Of a DNA stretch of 64,000 nucleotides, positions 52,646 to 63,272 are shown in pieces; the first letter of the stretch is position 1, and each line of letters starts with the position of its first letter. The position numbers and the translations under genes were made by a program. This stretch comes from Rhodopila globiformis (GTDB lineage Bacteria > Pseudomonadota > Alphaproteobacteria > Acetobacterales > Acetobacteraceae): NCBI RefSeq assembly GCF_002937115.1, contig NZ_NHRY01000263.1, forward strand, positions 58,943 to 122,942, in the 5' to 3' direction. The notes under the pieces were generated by a model. The model worked only from the letters and a program-made list of their open reading frames with translations. It was not told where the DNA came from and did not search any database.

Positions 52646-53986
52646 ATGAACCAGGGGACGGACAGCGGCGCCGTGCCGCGCCGGTGGATGCTCGGCACGG
52701 GTCTCGGTCTTGCCGGCGGCCTTGTGCTGGCCGGGAAGGGACGCGCGGCCGGCACGCCCACCACGATCGGGACCTTCCCCGCCGGGGTCGGCGCCGACTC
52801 CGTCATGGTCGGCATCACCACGCCGCTGACCGGTCCCTATTCCGCGGACGGCAAGGACGAGCAGCTCGGCTACGAGCTGGCGATTGCCGCGATCAACGCC
52901 GGCAGCCCGATCGTGCAGAAATGGGGGCTGACGGGCAAAGGCGTTCTCGGCAAGGCCGTGAAATACAAGATCGCCGACTCGCAGACCAAGCCGAACGTAG
53001 CGGTGCAGGCGCAGACAGGTTTCATCCAGAACGACAAGGCGATTATGATCACCGGTTGCGTCAGCAGCGCCACCGCCATCGCGCTGGAGGAACTCGCGCA
53101 GCGCGACAAGGTGCTGAACATGGTCGGGCTGTCGGGCTCCAACGACACCACCGGCAAGAACTGCCAGCGCTACGGGTTCCGCTCGCAGCCGTCCGCCTAC
53201 ATGGCCTGCAAGGCGCTGGCCCCGGTGGTGGCGAAGTCGCTCGGCAAGAACCTGAAGGCGGCCTATCTTGTCCCCGACTACACCTATGGCCATTCCGTCT
53301 TCAATTCGTTCTCCGAGTTCTCGAAGCAGCACGGCTGGTCGGTCGCGACCGAGCAGGTGGTTCCGCTGGGCACCAACGATTTCAGTTCCGCGCTGCTGAA
53401 CATCGCCAACAGCGGCGCCGATGTCTTCGTCAACGTCACGTTCGGAGCCGATGCCGTCGCCTCGACCAAACAGGCGGATCAGTTCGGCGTGCTGAAGAAG
53501 ATGAAAATGGTGGTGCCGAACATCTCCTCCTTCCAGGCCAGGGAGACCGGCGCCCAGCTGATGCAGGGCGTCTACGGCACGCTCGATTTCTGGTGGACGC
53601 TGGAGGACCGCTACCCGCTCGCCAGGGATTTCGTGACGGCTTTTCTGCAGAAGCACGGCTATCATCCGCGCTGGGGCGCGCACATCGCCTATATGCAGAT
53701 GCTGATCTGGGCGGTGGCGGTGGAACGTGCCAAAACCTTCAACCCGGTCGCGGTGATCAAAACGCTGGAGGCGTCGAAGTCGGACCCGTTCGATACCACC
53801 CTGGGCAAGGTCTGGTACCGCGCCGAGGACCATCAACTGGTGCGCCCGGTGCCGGTGGTCGTCGGCAAGGCGCCCGCGGCGATGAAGAATCCCGACGACT
53901 TCTACGACGTGGTGGAGGTCGTGGCCGGCGAGGACACCATGAGCCCGCCCGACGAGTTCGGCTGCCACCTCGGCCCGTACACCTGA
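52646..53986 (+). CDS. ABC transporter substrate-binding protein, paralogue 2
   Basis: Periplasmic binding protein of 446 residues with ATG 52646 after AGGGGGCAGCGAA. The Tat-type signal includes RRWMLGTGLGLAGGLVLAG. VMVGITTPLTGPYSADGKDE, IMITGCVSSATAIALEELAQ, GLSGSNDTTGKNCQRYGF and FWWTLEDRYPLARDFVTAFL align over the whole length with paralogue 1, showing a duplication. It is followed after 16 bp by livH, so it is the cognate binding protein for the transporter. Ligand not determined. Confidence 0.92.
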   Translation: MNQGTDSGAVPRRWMLGTGLGLAGGLVLAGKGRAAGTPTTIGTFPAGVGADSVMVGITTPLTGPYSADGKDEQLGYELAIAAINAGSPIVQKWGLTGKGVLGKAVKYKIADSQTKPNVAVQAQTGFIQNDKAIMITGCVSSATAIALEELAQRDKVLNMVGLSGSNDTTGKNCQRYGFRSQPSAYMACKALAPVVAKSLGKNLKAAYLVPDYTYGHSVFNSFSEFSKQHGWSVATEQVVPLGTNDFSSALLNIANSGADVFVNVTFGADAVASTKQADQFGVLKKMKMVVPNISSFQARETGAQLMQGVYGTLDFWWTLEDRYPLARDFVTAFLQKHGYHPRWGAHIAYMQMLIWAVAVERAKTFNPVAVIKTLEASKSDPFDTTLGKVWYRAEDHQLVRPVPVVVGKAPAAMKNPDDFYDVVEVVAGEDTMSPPDEFGCHLGPYT

Positions 53987-54002
53987 AGGCGGCCGGCACG
54001 CC

Positions 54003-54878
54003 ATGCCAAGCGGCGCGCTGCTGCTATCCCAGGCGTTCAACGGGCTGGCGCTCGGATCGCTGCTGGCGCTGGTCAGCAGCGGCCTGACGATCATCCTCGG
54101 CACGCTGGGCGTACTGAATTTCGCCCATGGCGCCCTGTTCATGCTGGGCGCCTATGCGGTCTTCGTCGTGCTGCAGGCCACCGGGTCGTTCCTGCTCGCC
54201 CTGGCGGCGGGATGCGCCTTCATGCTGCTGGTCGGCCTGGTGATCGAGCGGGGGATCGTCCGCCTGTTCTACCAGCGCCCGCCGGAGGACCAGATCCTGG
54301 TCACGTTCGGCATCGGCATCGTGCTGGTGGAGGCGGTGCGCGCCTGGTTCGGCGGCGACACGCAACATGTGCCGGTGCCGGCCTGGGGCCAGGGCGTCAC
54401 CCAGATGGGCTTCCTGATCTATCCGACCTACCGGCTGCAAGTCATCGGCATCATTGCCGTGACGCTGGTGATCCTCTGGTTCGTCCTGTACCGCACCGCC
54501 ATCGGCCTCGTGGTGCGCGCCGGGATCGAGAATCCCACCATGGTCGGCATCCTGGGCATCAACGTGCGCCGCACCTTCCTGCTGGTGTTCGCCGTCGGCG
54601 TCACCGCGGCCGGGTTCGCCGGCATGATCTATGCGCCGATCATTGCGGTGACGCCGGACATGGGCGACACGTTCCTGGTGGAGTCGTTCGTGGTGATCGT
54701 CATCGGCGGCCTGGGCTCGTTTCCCGGCGCTGTCGTCGGCGGCCTGATCGCCGGCGAGATCGTCAGCCTGACCAGCGCCTTCAACTCGGCCTACTCCGAC
54801 GTCATGCTGTACGCCGTCATGGCATTGCTGCTGACGGTGTATCCGCAGGGCCTGTTCGGCACGGAAGGGCGGGTATGA
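54003..54878 (+). CDS. livH: Branched-chain amino acid-type ABC permease LivH
   Basis: Inner-membrane permease of 291 residues with about eight helices. LLLSQAFNGLALGSLLALVS, GLTIILGTLGVLNFAHGALF and MLGAYAVFVVLQATG form the conserved N-terminal part. GLGSFPGAVVGGLIAGEIVS is the EAA-like loop contacting the ATPases. ATG 54003 lies 16 bp after the binding-protein gene. A 660-bp repeat-filled gap separates it from the next transporter gene. Confidence 0.92.
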   Translation: MPSGALLLSQAFNGLALGSLLALVSSGLTIILGTLGVLNFAHGALFMLGAYAVFVVLQATGSFLLALAAGCAFMLLVGLVIERGIVRLFYQRPPEDQILVTFGIGIVLVEAVRAWFGGDTQHVPVPAWGQGVTQMGFLIYPTYRLQVIGIIAVTLVILWFVLYRTAIGLVVRAGIENPTMVGILGINVRRTFLLVFAVGVTAAGFAGMIYAPIIAVTPDMGDTFLVESFVVIVIGGLGSFPGAVVGGLIAGEIVSLTSAFNSAYSDVMLYAVMALLLTVYPQGLFGTEGRV

Positions 54879-54916
54879 GACGCATGGGCGCTGACAGAGG
54901 GACGGCTGTTGCCCCT

Positions 54917-55346
54917 CCGTCATGGCCGGGCGTGTCCCATGCGTATCAGGATAGGCGAACCGGCGGAGCAAGGGCTTCTCCCCATCGTCATGGCCGGGCG
55001 TGTCCCTACGGGATGCACACATCTCGGAAACAAGTCGGAAATGACCGTGAAATCAAGCGCTTGCCTGACCGCCGAGAGCGTTCCTCCATCGTCATGGCCC
55101 GGCTTGTCCGGGCCACCTATTCCAGCACGTGTGCCGCGACAGGTGGCCCGGACAAGCCGGGCCATGACGAAAGGGAAACGCCGCGGCGGACCGTTTCCGA
55201 GATGTGTGCATCCCGTAGGGCGTGTCCCGGCCATCCACCCCCCACCGCCGAAGCGCAGATGGCCGGGACACGCCCGGCCATGACGGTGAGGGAGAAGCCC
55301 TTGCTCCACCAGCCGCTTATCCTGATACGCATGGGGACACGCCCGG
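54917..55346. repeat. Family A composite palindromic repeat, copy 4, inside the liv operon
   Basis: The core hairpin is 55090-55169 with the same arms as the other copies. Outer modules at about 54920-54950 and 55250-55290 pair with each other (GTCATGGCCGGGCGTGTCCC and CCGGGACACGCCCGGCCATG). It lies between livH and the livM-livG fusion, which are adjacent in most such operons. The remainder of the gap 54879-55545 shows no gene. Confidence 0.88.
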
Positions 55347-55545
55347 CCACGACGATGGGGCAACGGACCCGGCGCCAAATCCTCCTGCAGCCGCCGGCCT
55401 ATGCTGATAGGCACGGAGCCAGACCCGGCTACCACCCTGTGGGAACGACCACGTTCTATGACCCTTATGCCAACGCCCCTAAGCCTCCGCCTGCCCTGAC
55501 GCCGAGAGGTCCGCCTCCCAACGGCCAGTCCCAAGGACGGCCGGC

Positions 55546-57355
<1,810 letters not shown>

Positions 57356-57375
<20 letters not shown>

Positions 57376-58054
57376 CGCGATCAACAGTTTCTACGGCGAC
57401 AGCCACATCCTGTTCGACGTGTCGCTGCGCGTCGAGGAGAACGAGGTCGTCGCCCTGCTCGGCCGCAACGGCGCGGGAAAGACGACGACCCTGCGCAGCA
57501 TCATGGGCGTGCTGCCGCCGGCGAGCGGCCACATCCGGCTGGGTGGCCAGGCGATCCAGGGCCTGCCGCCCCACGCGATCGCGCGGATGGGGATGCAGCT
57601 TGTGCCGGAGGAACGCGCGATCTTCGGCGGGCTGACGGTGGAGGAGAACCTGCGGATCGCCGCCCTGACCGCGCCGGACGCCTGGCCGTTCGACCGCATC
57701 TACGCGGTGTTTCCGCGGCTGGCGGAACGGCGCAAGTCGGCCGGACGGGCGCTGTCGGGTGGCGAGCAGCAGATGCTGGCGATCGCCCGGGCGCTGATCC
57801 GCGACGCGCGGATCATTCTGCTGGATGAACCGTTCGAGGGACTGGCGCCGCTGATCGTGCGGGACCTGGTGCGTGTCAGCCGCGAGCTCGCCCGGCAGGG
57901 GCGCACGATTGTGGTTGTCGAGCAGAATGTCGTGGCGGCGCTCAGCTTTGCCGATCGGGTGTACGTGCTGAACAACGGCCACGTGGTGTGGAGCGGGAGC
58001 CCGGATGCCTTGCAGGGCGATCCAGCGCTGATGAAGACGCATCTCGGGGTTTGA
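57356..58054 (+). CDS. livF: Branched-chain amino acid-type ABC transporter ATPase LivF
   Basis: Second ATPase of the transporter, 232 residues. ATG 57356 lies inside the end of the LivM-LivG frame. LLGRNGAGKTTTLRSIMGVL is Walker A, ALSGGEQQMLAIARALI the signature, RIILLDEPFEGLAPLIVRDL Walker B, and FADRVYVLNNGHVVWSGSPD the usual C-terminus. It completes the binding protein - LivH - LivM/LivG - LivF set. Confidence 0.94.
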
Positions 58055-58317
58055 GGTCTTCGCGGCCGCGCGGGAGCGGCACGAAAGGCGGGGCCGATTG
58101 CCGAAGCCGCCGGCGACGGGAAGGAGCGGGCGGCCTGGCCCGTTGCCCCACCGTCATGGCTAGTACAGCCCGCCGGAAATGCCGCCCCCGTTGGATGGGG
58201 CAGAAAGCCCGCCGCCCTTGCCCCTGGCCGCCATTGGCAGGGGATGGAAATCGGGGGCTGAAGCCGTGGCGGTGGCAGCGCCCTCCGGAACCGTCCGTGC
58301 CTGCGCATTCTTCCTTG

Positions 58318-58645
58318 ATTTTCAACACGGAGAAAGCGGAGGTCCACGAAGCGCCACGGAGACCGGACCTTGCTGGCGAGCCGGGACCGGACAAGCCGCA
58401 TTCCTGGGCCGGCCATCCACGCCTTCTGTGATCAGCACGAGGCGTGGATGGTGGCCCGGAGCCTGTGCCCGGGCTTGTCCCGGGTAGCCGCCATGACGGG
58501 GAAGCCTCGATGCGCCGATCCGGCGGATCGGTGATTTCGCCGCAGATCCGTTGTACCTGGCGCACGGCCTGCGCCACATCGTTGGCTGACTCGTTCACAC
58601 CCTTCGTGGTCTTCGGTGGTCCTTCGGGTTCTCCGTGTTGAAAAT
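58318..58645. repeat. Family C element with perfect 17-bp terminal inverted repeats
   Basis: The ends are ATTTTCAACACGGAGAA (58318-58334) and its exact complement (58629-58645). Inside are CACGAAGCGCCACGGAGACC on the left and TTCACACCCTTCGTGGTCTT on the right, and between them a family F-like inverted repeat (about 58404-58500) with ATCCACGCCTTCTGTGATCA and GGCGTGGATGGTGGCCCGG. One repeat family thus seems inserted in another. It lies in the 916-bp gap between livF and the transglycosylase; the rest holds the ACTGC-type word near 58855-58887 only. Confidence 0.82.
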
Positions 58646-58970
58646 CGGTCGCCAATCCAGGCTCTGCCGCTGCCTTGTCCCCCGGGAGACGACACTGCCG
58701 CTCGTCGCAAGAGCCCAGCAGGGAAAGGGGGCGGGATCTCCGGCGACCGGTACTGGCCGCCCCCGAGGTCGGTCCGCGGACGCGGGGAGCCAAGACTCCG
58801 TCCCACCGTCATGGCCGTTGCCCGGTCCGTCATGGCCCGGCTTGTCCGCATATGCTCTAAAGCAGACTGCACAGGCCGGGTGGGACGAGACGACGGCGCG
58901 TTTTCATCGTCATGGCGGTTGGAGCGTCCGTGCGGTAATGGGAGCGGCCATGTTGCAGCAGGCCCCAAGG

Positions 58971-59726
58971 CTACGGCGTGGCCGCGAACGCGCCATACAC
59001 CCGGCTGGCCGGCTGGAACGCGCCATAGGCCGTCCGGGCGGCGGTGAAGTCGCCATAGGCGATCTGTGCCGGACGTGACGGCCGCAGGTCCGGGCCCTGC
59101 CAGCGTGCCATCACCAGCGTGCGATAGGCCTCGCCCAGCGCCGGGGTCTCGGAATGATAGGCGGCGATCGCATGCGGCCAGTCCCGCGCCTCGGCGAACA
59201 GGGCGTTCAGGAAACGCGCGGCATAGGCGGCGTTGCTGCGAGGATTGAAGGCCTCCTGCAGCGAGGCGAACGCATGCGGATGATACATCAGGTTGATCTG
59301 CATGCAGCCGACGTCGATCGACTGCACGCCGCGCGCCTGCAAGGCCTCGACCGCCGCGATCGCCTGGTCCTGCGTGTCGAAGAAGTGGCCTTCGCCTTCG
59401 GCGTTGATCGTCCAGGGCCAGGCGCGCACCGCGCCGGTCCGGGGATCGATCCGCCCGCTCTCGACCAGGCTGATGGCGTGCATCAGGCGCGGCGGCAGGC
59501 GGCCGGCGGACTCCGCCGCCGTCACCGCGGCTTTGCACAGGCTGGCCGGATCAGCCCTGGCTTCGGCCCGGCGCGATGCCGCAGCGGCCCGTGTCCAGGC
59601 AGCCGCCGGTCGCGGCACCACCTGCGCCAGCGTTATCGGCCGGACGGTCGCCACACCCGAAGCGGCATCCTGGTCCGCCCAGGCAAGTCCGGGCAGCATC
59701 AGCAAAAGGCAGAGGAACAGTTGCAT
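58971..59726 (-). CDS. Lytic transglycosylase (SLT-domain) protein
   Basis: Periplasmic muramidase of 251 residues. ATG 59726 opens a signal peptide (MQLFLCLLLMLPGLAWA); a GTG at 59777 would lengthen it. The SLT domain, about residues 75-215, has LMHAISLVESGRIDPRTGAV with the catalytic Glu, VQSIDVGCMQINLMYHPHAF and AARFLNALFAEARDWPHAIA with a final AAYHSETP. The C-terminus repeats YGDF/YGAF units (IAYGDFTAARTAYGAFQPAS, VYGAF). It is divergent from the sigma-54 activator and may help assemble an envelope-spanning export apparatus. Confidence 0.86.
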   Translation of the reverse strand: MQLFLCLLLMLPGLAWADQDAASGVATVRPITLAQVVPRPAAAWTRAAAASRRAEARADPASLCKAAVTAAESAGRLPPRLMHAISLVESGRIDPRTGAVRAWPWTINAEGEGHFFDTQDQAIAAVEALQARGVQSIDVGCMQINLMYHPHAFASLQEAFNPRSNAAYAARFLNALFAEARDWPHAIAAYHSETPALGEAYRTLVMARWQGPDLRPSRPAQIAYGDFTAARTAYGAFQPASRVYGAFAATP

Positions 59727-59843
59727 AATCAAAACATCTATACAAGGAACCGCGCGCTTGACCAGAGCAATCAGCACGACTTACCGTTATTGTACCATCA
59801 TGACAACATCTGCCGGCGTGCCGTCTGTCAAATTTGCTTGCCG

Positions 59844-59859
59844 TGGCCCGGATTTTGCC
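59844..59859 (+). promoter_or_regulatory. Predicted sigma-54 promoter (-24/-12)
   Basis: The sequence TGGCCCGGATTTTGCC matches the consensus TGGCACG-N4-TTGCA, with the invariant GG at 59845-59846 and GC at 59857-59858 separated by exactly 10 bases. It points toward the sigma-54 activator gene, whose ATG is about 150 bp downstream. A long leader or an undetected small gene is therefore implied. Confidence 0.6.
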
Positions 59860-60010
59860 AACATCGGCGATTTGAGCGGCCGAGATTGTCACGTTCCGCA
59901 TCTGATGATGCCATACCACGCTCTCGTGATCCCGCGCCCGCGAGCTTTACGATAACACGTCATGTGACGAAACATGTATCTTCCACCTTTACATACGGAA
60001 GCGAGACAGC

Positions 60011-61201
60011 ATGCCGCGGGGCCAGGCGGTCACTTCGGAAACAACACAACCAGCACGTGATGATCCGGGCGGCGTGGCGCGTGTCAGCCTGGACGATCTG
60101 TCGCGCATGCCGCCACAGCGCTTGGCGCGCCTGCTGCTGGAGCGGGCGGTCGAGGACCCGACCCTGCTCAGCCGCCTGTATGAGACGGTGGATGATCGCA
60201 CCGCCGCGCCGGGGCCGTCCGCGCCGGCGATCATCGGTGACAGTCCGGCGATGCGGCAGGTCGCCGCGTTGCTTGCCCGCTTCGGTCAGACCGACGAACC
60301 CGTGCTGATCACCGGCGAAAGCGGCACCGGCAAGGAACTGCTGGCGCGGGCAATCCACGACGGTTCGGCCCGCGCCCGCGGACCGTTCGTGGCGGTGAAC
60401 TGCGCCGCGATCCCGTCCGGACTGGTCGCATCGGAACTGTTCGGCTACGAGAGAGGCGCTTTCACTGGCGCGGCGGCGCGCAGCGTCGGCCAGATCGAAT
60501 ATGCCAACGGCGGCACCTTGTTCCTGGACGAAATCGGCGACATGCCGATCGATCTTCAAGCGCATTTGTTGCGATTTTTGCAGGAAGGCCAGATCCGCCG
60601 CGTCGGCGGGCGCGAGACCATCACCCTGAATGTCCGTATTGTTTCCGCAACAAACGTCCGGCTCGCCCAGGCCATCGCCGAGGGACGCTTCCGCGAGGAC
60701 CTGTATTACCGCCTGAATGTGCTGACCCTGCCGGTTCCGCCGCTGCGCGATCGGCCGGACGATATCCCGCAACTCGCGCTGCATTTTCTGCGCCTCGCCG
60801 CACGCGATTTCAACCGGCCGGTGGAAGGATTCGCGCCCACGGCGATGGCGACGCTCCGGCGCTATCGCTGGCCGGGCAACGTGCGGGAACTGATGTCGGT
60901 GGTCCGCCGCGCGGTGGTCATCGGCGACGGTCCGCTGGTCCAGCCCGACACGCTCATCGGCCTGGACGACCGCCTCGACAGCCCGCCGCCGGCCGCCGCC
61001 GCGTTGCGGCCCGGGTCCGCCGAGGAACGCACGGCCCTGGTGCAGGCGCTGGAGCAAATGCAGGAGAACATCACCTCGACGGCGGAGGCGTTGCACGTCT
61101 CACGCGTCACGTTGTACCGCATGCTGCGCCGGCACGGCATCGTCCTCAAGCGCGGCCTCGCGCCGGCGCCGGTGGCCCGAGGCCGCGGCGCGGCCGGATA
61201 G
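60011..61201 (+). CDS. Sigma-54-dependent transcriptional activator (AAA+ and Fis-type HTH)
   Basis: Enhancer-binding regulator of 396 residues. A short N-terminal region (about 1-70) has no receiver or GAF signature. The AAA+ domain has Walker A GESGTGKE at 102-109, the sigma-54 contact loop GAFTGA at 149-154, Walker B GGTLFLDE at 167-174, and RFREDLYYRLNVLTLPVPPL. The C-terminus ITSTAEALHVSRVTLYRMLR is a Fis-like helix-turn-helix. The regulated genes are not proven; envelope and export genes surround it. ATG 60011 (MPRGQAVTSETTQPARDDPG) is accepted. Confidence 0.92.
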   Translation: MPRGQAVTSETTQPARDDPGGVARVSLDDLSRMPPQRLARLLLERAVEDPTLLSRLYETVDDRTAAPGPSAPAIIGDSPAMRQVAALLARFGQTDEPVLITGESGTGKELLARAIHDGSARARGPFVAVNCAAIPSGLVASELFGYERGAFTGAAARSVGQIEYANGGTLFLDEIGDMPIDLQAHLLRFLQEGQIRRVGGRETITLNVRIVSATNVRLAQAIAEGRFREDLYYRLNVLTLPVPPLRDRPDDIPQLALHFLRLAARDFNRPVEGFAPTAMATLRRYRWPGNVRELMSVVRRAVVIGDGPLVQPDTLIGLDDRLDSPPPAAAALRPGSAEERTALVQALEQMQENITSTAEALHVSRVTLYRMLRRHGIVLKRGLAPAPVARGRGAAG

Positions 61202-61204
61202 CGG

Positions 61205-61504
61205 TCAGGGCGCCGATCGGAGGTGGATCAGCGCCAGGATCTCGGCAAGCGTCTCGCGGGGCTCCGACACCCAGCCGCCGTCACAGGCCGCCAGGGTCCA
61301 GACCGATCGTTCAGCCACGATCAGCCAGGTTGCCCGCGGCTTGCCTTTTTCGAACACACCGAGGATGGTGCGATCACCGGGCACGCGCCATGCCCGCGGC
61401 GACAGGTCGAGTACGGTATCGATATGATCCGCCGCCGCGAGCCAGGCCGCGAGACTTGCCCGGCTTGCCTGATCGAGCGCCATGAGTGTTTCCGCATGCT
61501 GCAT
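61205..61504 (-). CDS. Hypothetical protein
   Basis: Protein of 99 residues with start MQHAETLMALDQASRASLAA at ATG 61504; a GTG at 61618 would lengthen it. RAWRVPGDRTILGVFEKGKP and RATWLIVAERSVWTLAACDG suggest a small beta-rich cytosolic domain. I do not recognise the family. It is convergent with the sigma-54 activator, its stop lying 3 bp past the end of that gene. No signal peptide is present. Confidence 0.6.
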   Translation of the reverse strand: MQHAETLMALDQASRASLAAWLAAADHIDTVLDLSPRAWRVPGDRTILGVFEKGKPRATWLIVAERSVWTLAACDGGWVSEPRETLAEILALIHLRSAP

Positions 61505-61614
61505 CCAGAATGCCCCGCCGCACTCAGGTTTGAAACGAATACGCAGACGATATGCTAGAGTGTCGCTTCGACTGTTCGTGGGGTGCCCGCAAATGTCATG
61601 CCAATGCGGCCCCA

Positions 61615-61670
61615 GCACTTCGCCCCGAGCACTTCACCCCGAGCACTTCGCCCCGGGCACTTCGCCTCCC
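61615..61670. repeat. 14-bp tandem repeat x4
   Basis: Four head-to-tail copies of GCACTTCGCCCCGA, the second with one change, the third with one and the last with three, at 61615-61628, 61629-61642, 61643-61656 and 61657-61670. It lies upstream of the small secreted Cys-rich protein and could form part of its control region. Confidence 0.85.
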
Positions 61671-61751
61671 AAGTCCGGGCAGGGAAACTGGCATGCCAAT
61701 TGCGACCCGGTCCTGGCCTCACCCGCGTTCATCAGCCATACAGGTTCGATC

Positions 61752-62135
61752 ATGAAACCTCTTGTTCTTGTTTGCCTCAGTGCCAGTGCTGTCCTGGCCT
61801 GCGGCGCTGTTCTCCGCCCCGCCATGGCGGCGCCGTTCTGCCTGACCAGCCAGGTGCTGCAACCGCAATGCATCTATTACGATGCGCAACTGTGCGCCCG
61901 TGATGCGGCGCAGCAGAAGAACGCGGTCTGCTCGGCCAATCCGGCGGAAATGCCGCTCAGCGCCAACGTCGGCCAGTACTGCGTAGTTACGTCCGCGCGC
62001 AGTTCCAATTGCACCTATGCCGATCGGCAGACCTGCGCTCGGGCGGCGACGGAACAGCGCGGGACTTGCGTGATTGCGCCGACGCGGCAGTCCGTTGGTG
62101 CGCCGGACCCGTATTCGGCGCAGAACGGATTCTGA
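61752..62135 (+). CDS. Small secreted Cys-rich protein (DUF3551-like)
   Basis: Exported protein of 127 residues. ATG 61752 opens the signal peptide MKPLVLVCLSASAVLACGAV, which ends near AMAAPF. The mature chain has two similar Cys-bearing units: PFCLTSQVLQPQCIYYDAQL with CARDAAQQKNAVC, and YCVVTSARSSNCTYADRQTC with ARAATEQRGTC. This pattern is common in DUF3551-type proteins of alphaproteobacteria, of unknown function. It is convergent with the Wza-type gene. Confidence 0.78.
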   Translation: MKPLVLVCLSASAVLACGAVLRPAMAAPFCLTSQVLQPQCIYYDAQLCARDAAQQKNAVCSANPAEMPLSANVGQYCVVTSARSSNCTYADRQTCARAATEQRGTCVIAPTRQSVGAPDPYSAQNGF

Positions 62136-62193
62136 TCCGGGTCTTCGTCCCCGGTCGGATCGCGGCGCCGGAGCATCCGGCGCCGCGACCGTA

Positions 62194-63009
62194 TCAAGGC
62201 GTGGCTGCGGCGGGGGCCGTGACCACGGACCCGGTGGTCGGGTTGTTGATGATGTAGGAGAAGCCGAAGCTCGGGTTGGCGAACTGGCCGATATACTGGT
62301 TATAGAACTTGTAGACCTCGGCGACACCCAGTTTCGGCACGTACACCACGTCGTACGGCGCGAGCCGGACATCCGCGGCCGGGTCCTTGCCCTCGCTGAC
62401 CTGCCGCCACTTGACCGAGAGGAATTCCGGCTTGTCGCCGGGGCCGCGGCGGATGATGTAGACGGAGGACTCGTCGCTGCTGAGCTTGGTGCCGCCGGCG
62501 CGGGCGATCGCCTGCGACAGGGTCAGGGTCGGCCCCACGGTAATGAACTCGCCAGGCGTATTGACTTCGCCACCGACATAAACCCGCGTCGGCGCGAACG
62601 ATTTCACCACCACCGAGACGCGCGGGTTCTGCAGTTCCTTGGCGTAGGACCTGCGCAGGGTCGCGGCCAGCTCCGCCGGGGTGACGCCATAGGCCTTGGC
62701 ATCCGGCACCACCGTGGTGGAGATGTGACCGTCGGGCCGCACGGTCACTTCCTCATTCAGTTCCGGGTTCAGCAGCAGGCGCACTTCCAGCACGTCGCCG
62801 ACCTGGATGCGATAGGGCGGCAGATTGGCGGAAAAGCTCTCTGGTGGTGGCTCGGGCGGGGCGGGCGGCAGGTTCGGCACCAGGGAGCAGGCGGCCAGCA
62901 CGACGGTCGAGGCCAGGACCACCCCGGCCGGAACCGCAATGCGGCGGCGCCTTGTCGGCAAGGCCGATTCGTTCACTGGTCGAACCATGGAAGCGACGTG
63001 TTGAGTCAT
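62194..63009 (-). CDS. Wza-type polysaccharide export lipoprotein
   Basis: Outer-membrane polysaccharide export protein of 271 residues. ATG 63009 has AAAGG upstream. A lipoprotein signal is visible (GVVLASTVVLAACSLVPNLP, Cys near residue 41). YRIQVGDVLEVRLLLNPELN and EVTVRPDGHISTTVVPDAKA are the PES domain, and VYVGGEVNTPGEFITVGPTL is the SLBB-like part. The C-terminus FGFSYIINNPTTGSVV follows. It probably exports the glycan made by genes to the right of the window and forms part of an exopolysaccharide locus with the transglycosylase and sigma-54 activator. Confidence 0.9.
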   Translation of the reverse strand: MTQHVASMVRPVNESALPTRRRRIAVPAGVVLASTVVLAACSLVPNLPPAPPEPPPESFSANLPPYRIQVGDVLEVRLLLNPELNEEVTVRPDGHISTTVVPDAKAYGVTPAELAATLRRSYAKELQNPRVSVVVKSFAPTRVYVGGEVNTPGEFITVGPTLTLSQAIARAGGTKLSSDESSVYIIRRGPGDKPEFLSVKWRQVSEGKDPAADVRLAPYDVVYVPKLGVAEVYKFYNQYIGQFANPSFGFSYIINNPTTGSVVTAPAAATP

Positions 63010-63272
63010 GTATGTGAACCTTTGCGGGGATGGTCAGCGAAGTCGTTCGAACCCGTAGGAGGCAATTTCTTCTGGACGCAGTCTTTCGCTCCCACCGCTC
63101 ATGGGCGTGAAGCGGGTGAAACAATCACAGTCTGATCACAGCAAAGGCCGTGCCAACGCTTTGACCCGGACGGGGACCGGAGTTTGCAATGGAATCGCGT
63201 GTAACGGACGATACCGCCTGTTCAAGTCAGCGTGGTTTACGTAATGGTATCGTCAAGTGTGCCATCGCTGCA
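63010..63272. other. Gap between the export lipoprotein and the Pro/Ala-rich gene
   Basis: No gene, repeat or terminator was recognised in these 263 bases. The part around 63125-63230 is somewhat AT-richer and may hold the promoter of the export lipoprotein gene. Confidence 0.4.

Noticed and set aside
61615..61670. Possible CRISPR array
   Set aside because: Units are head to tail with no spacers and only 14 bp long.
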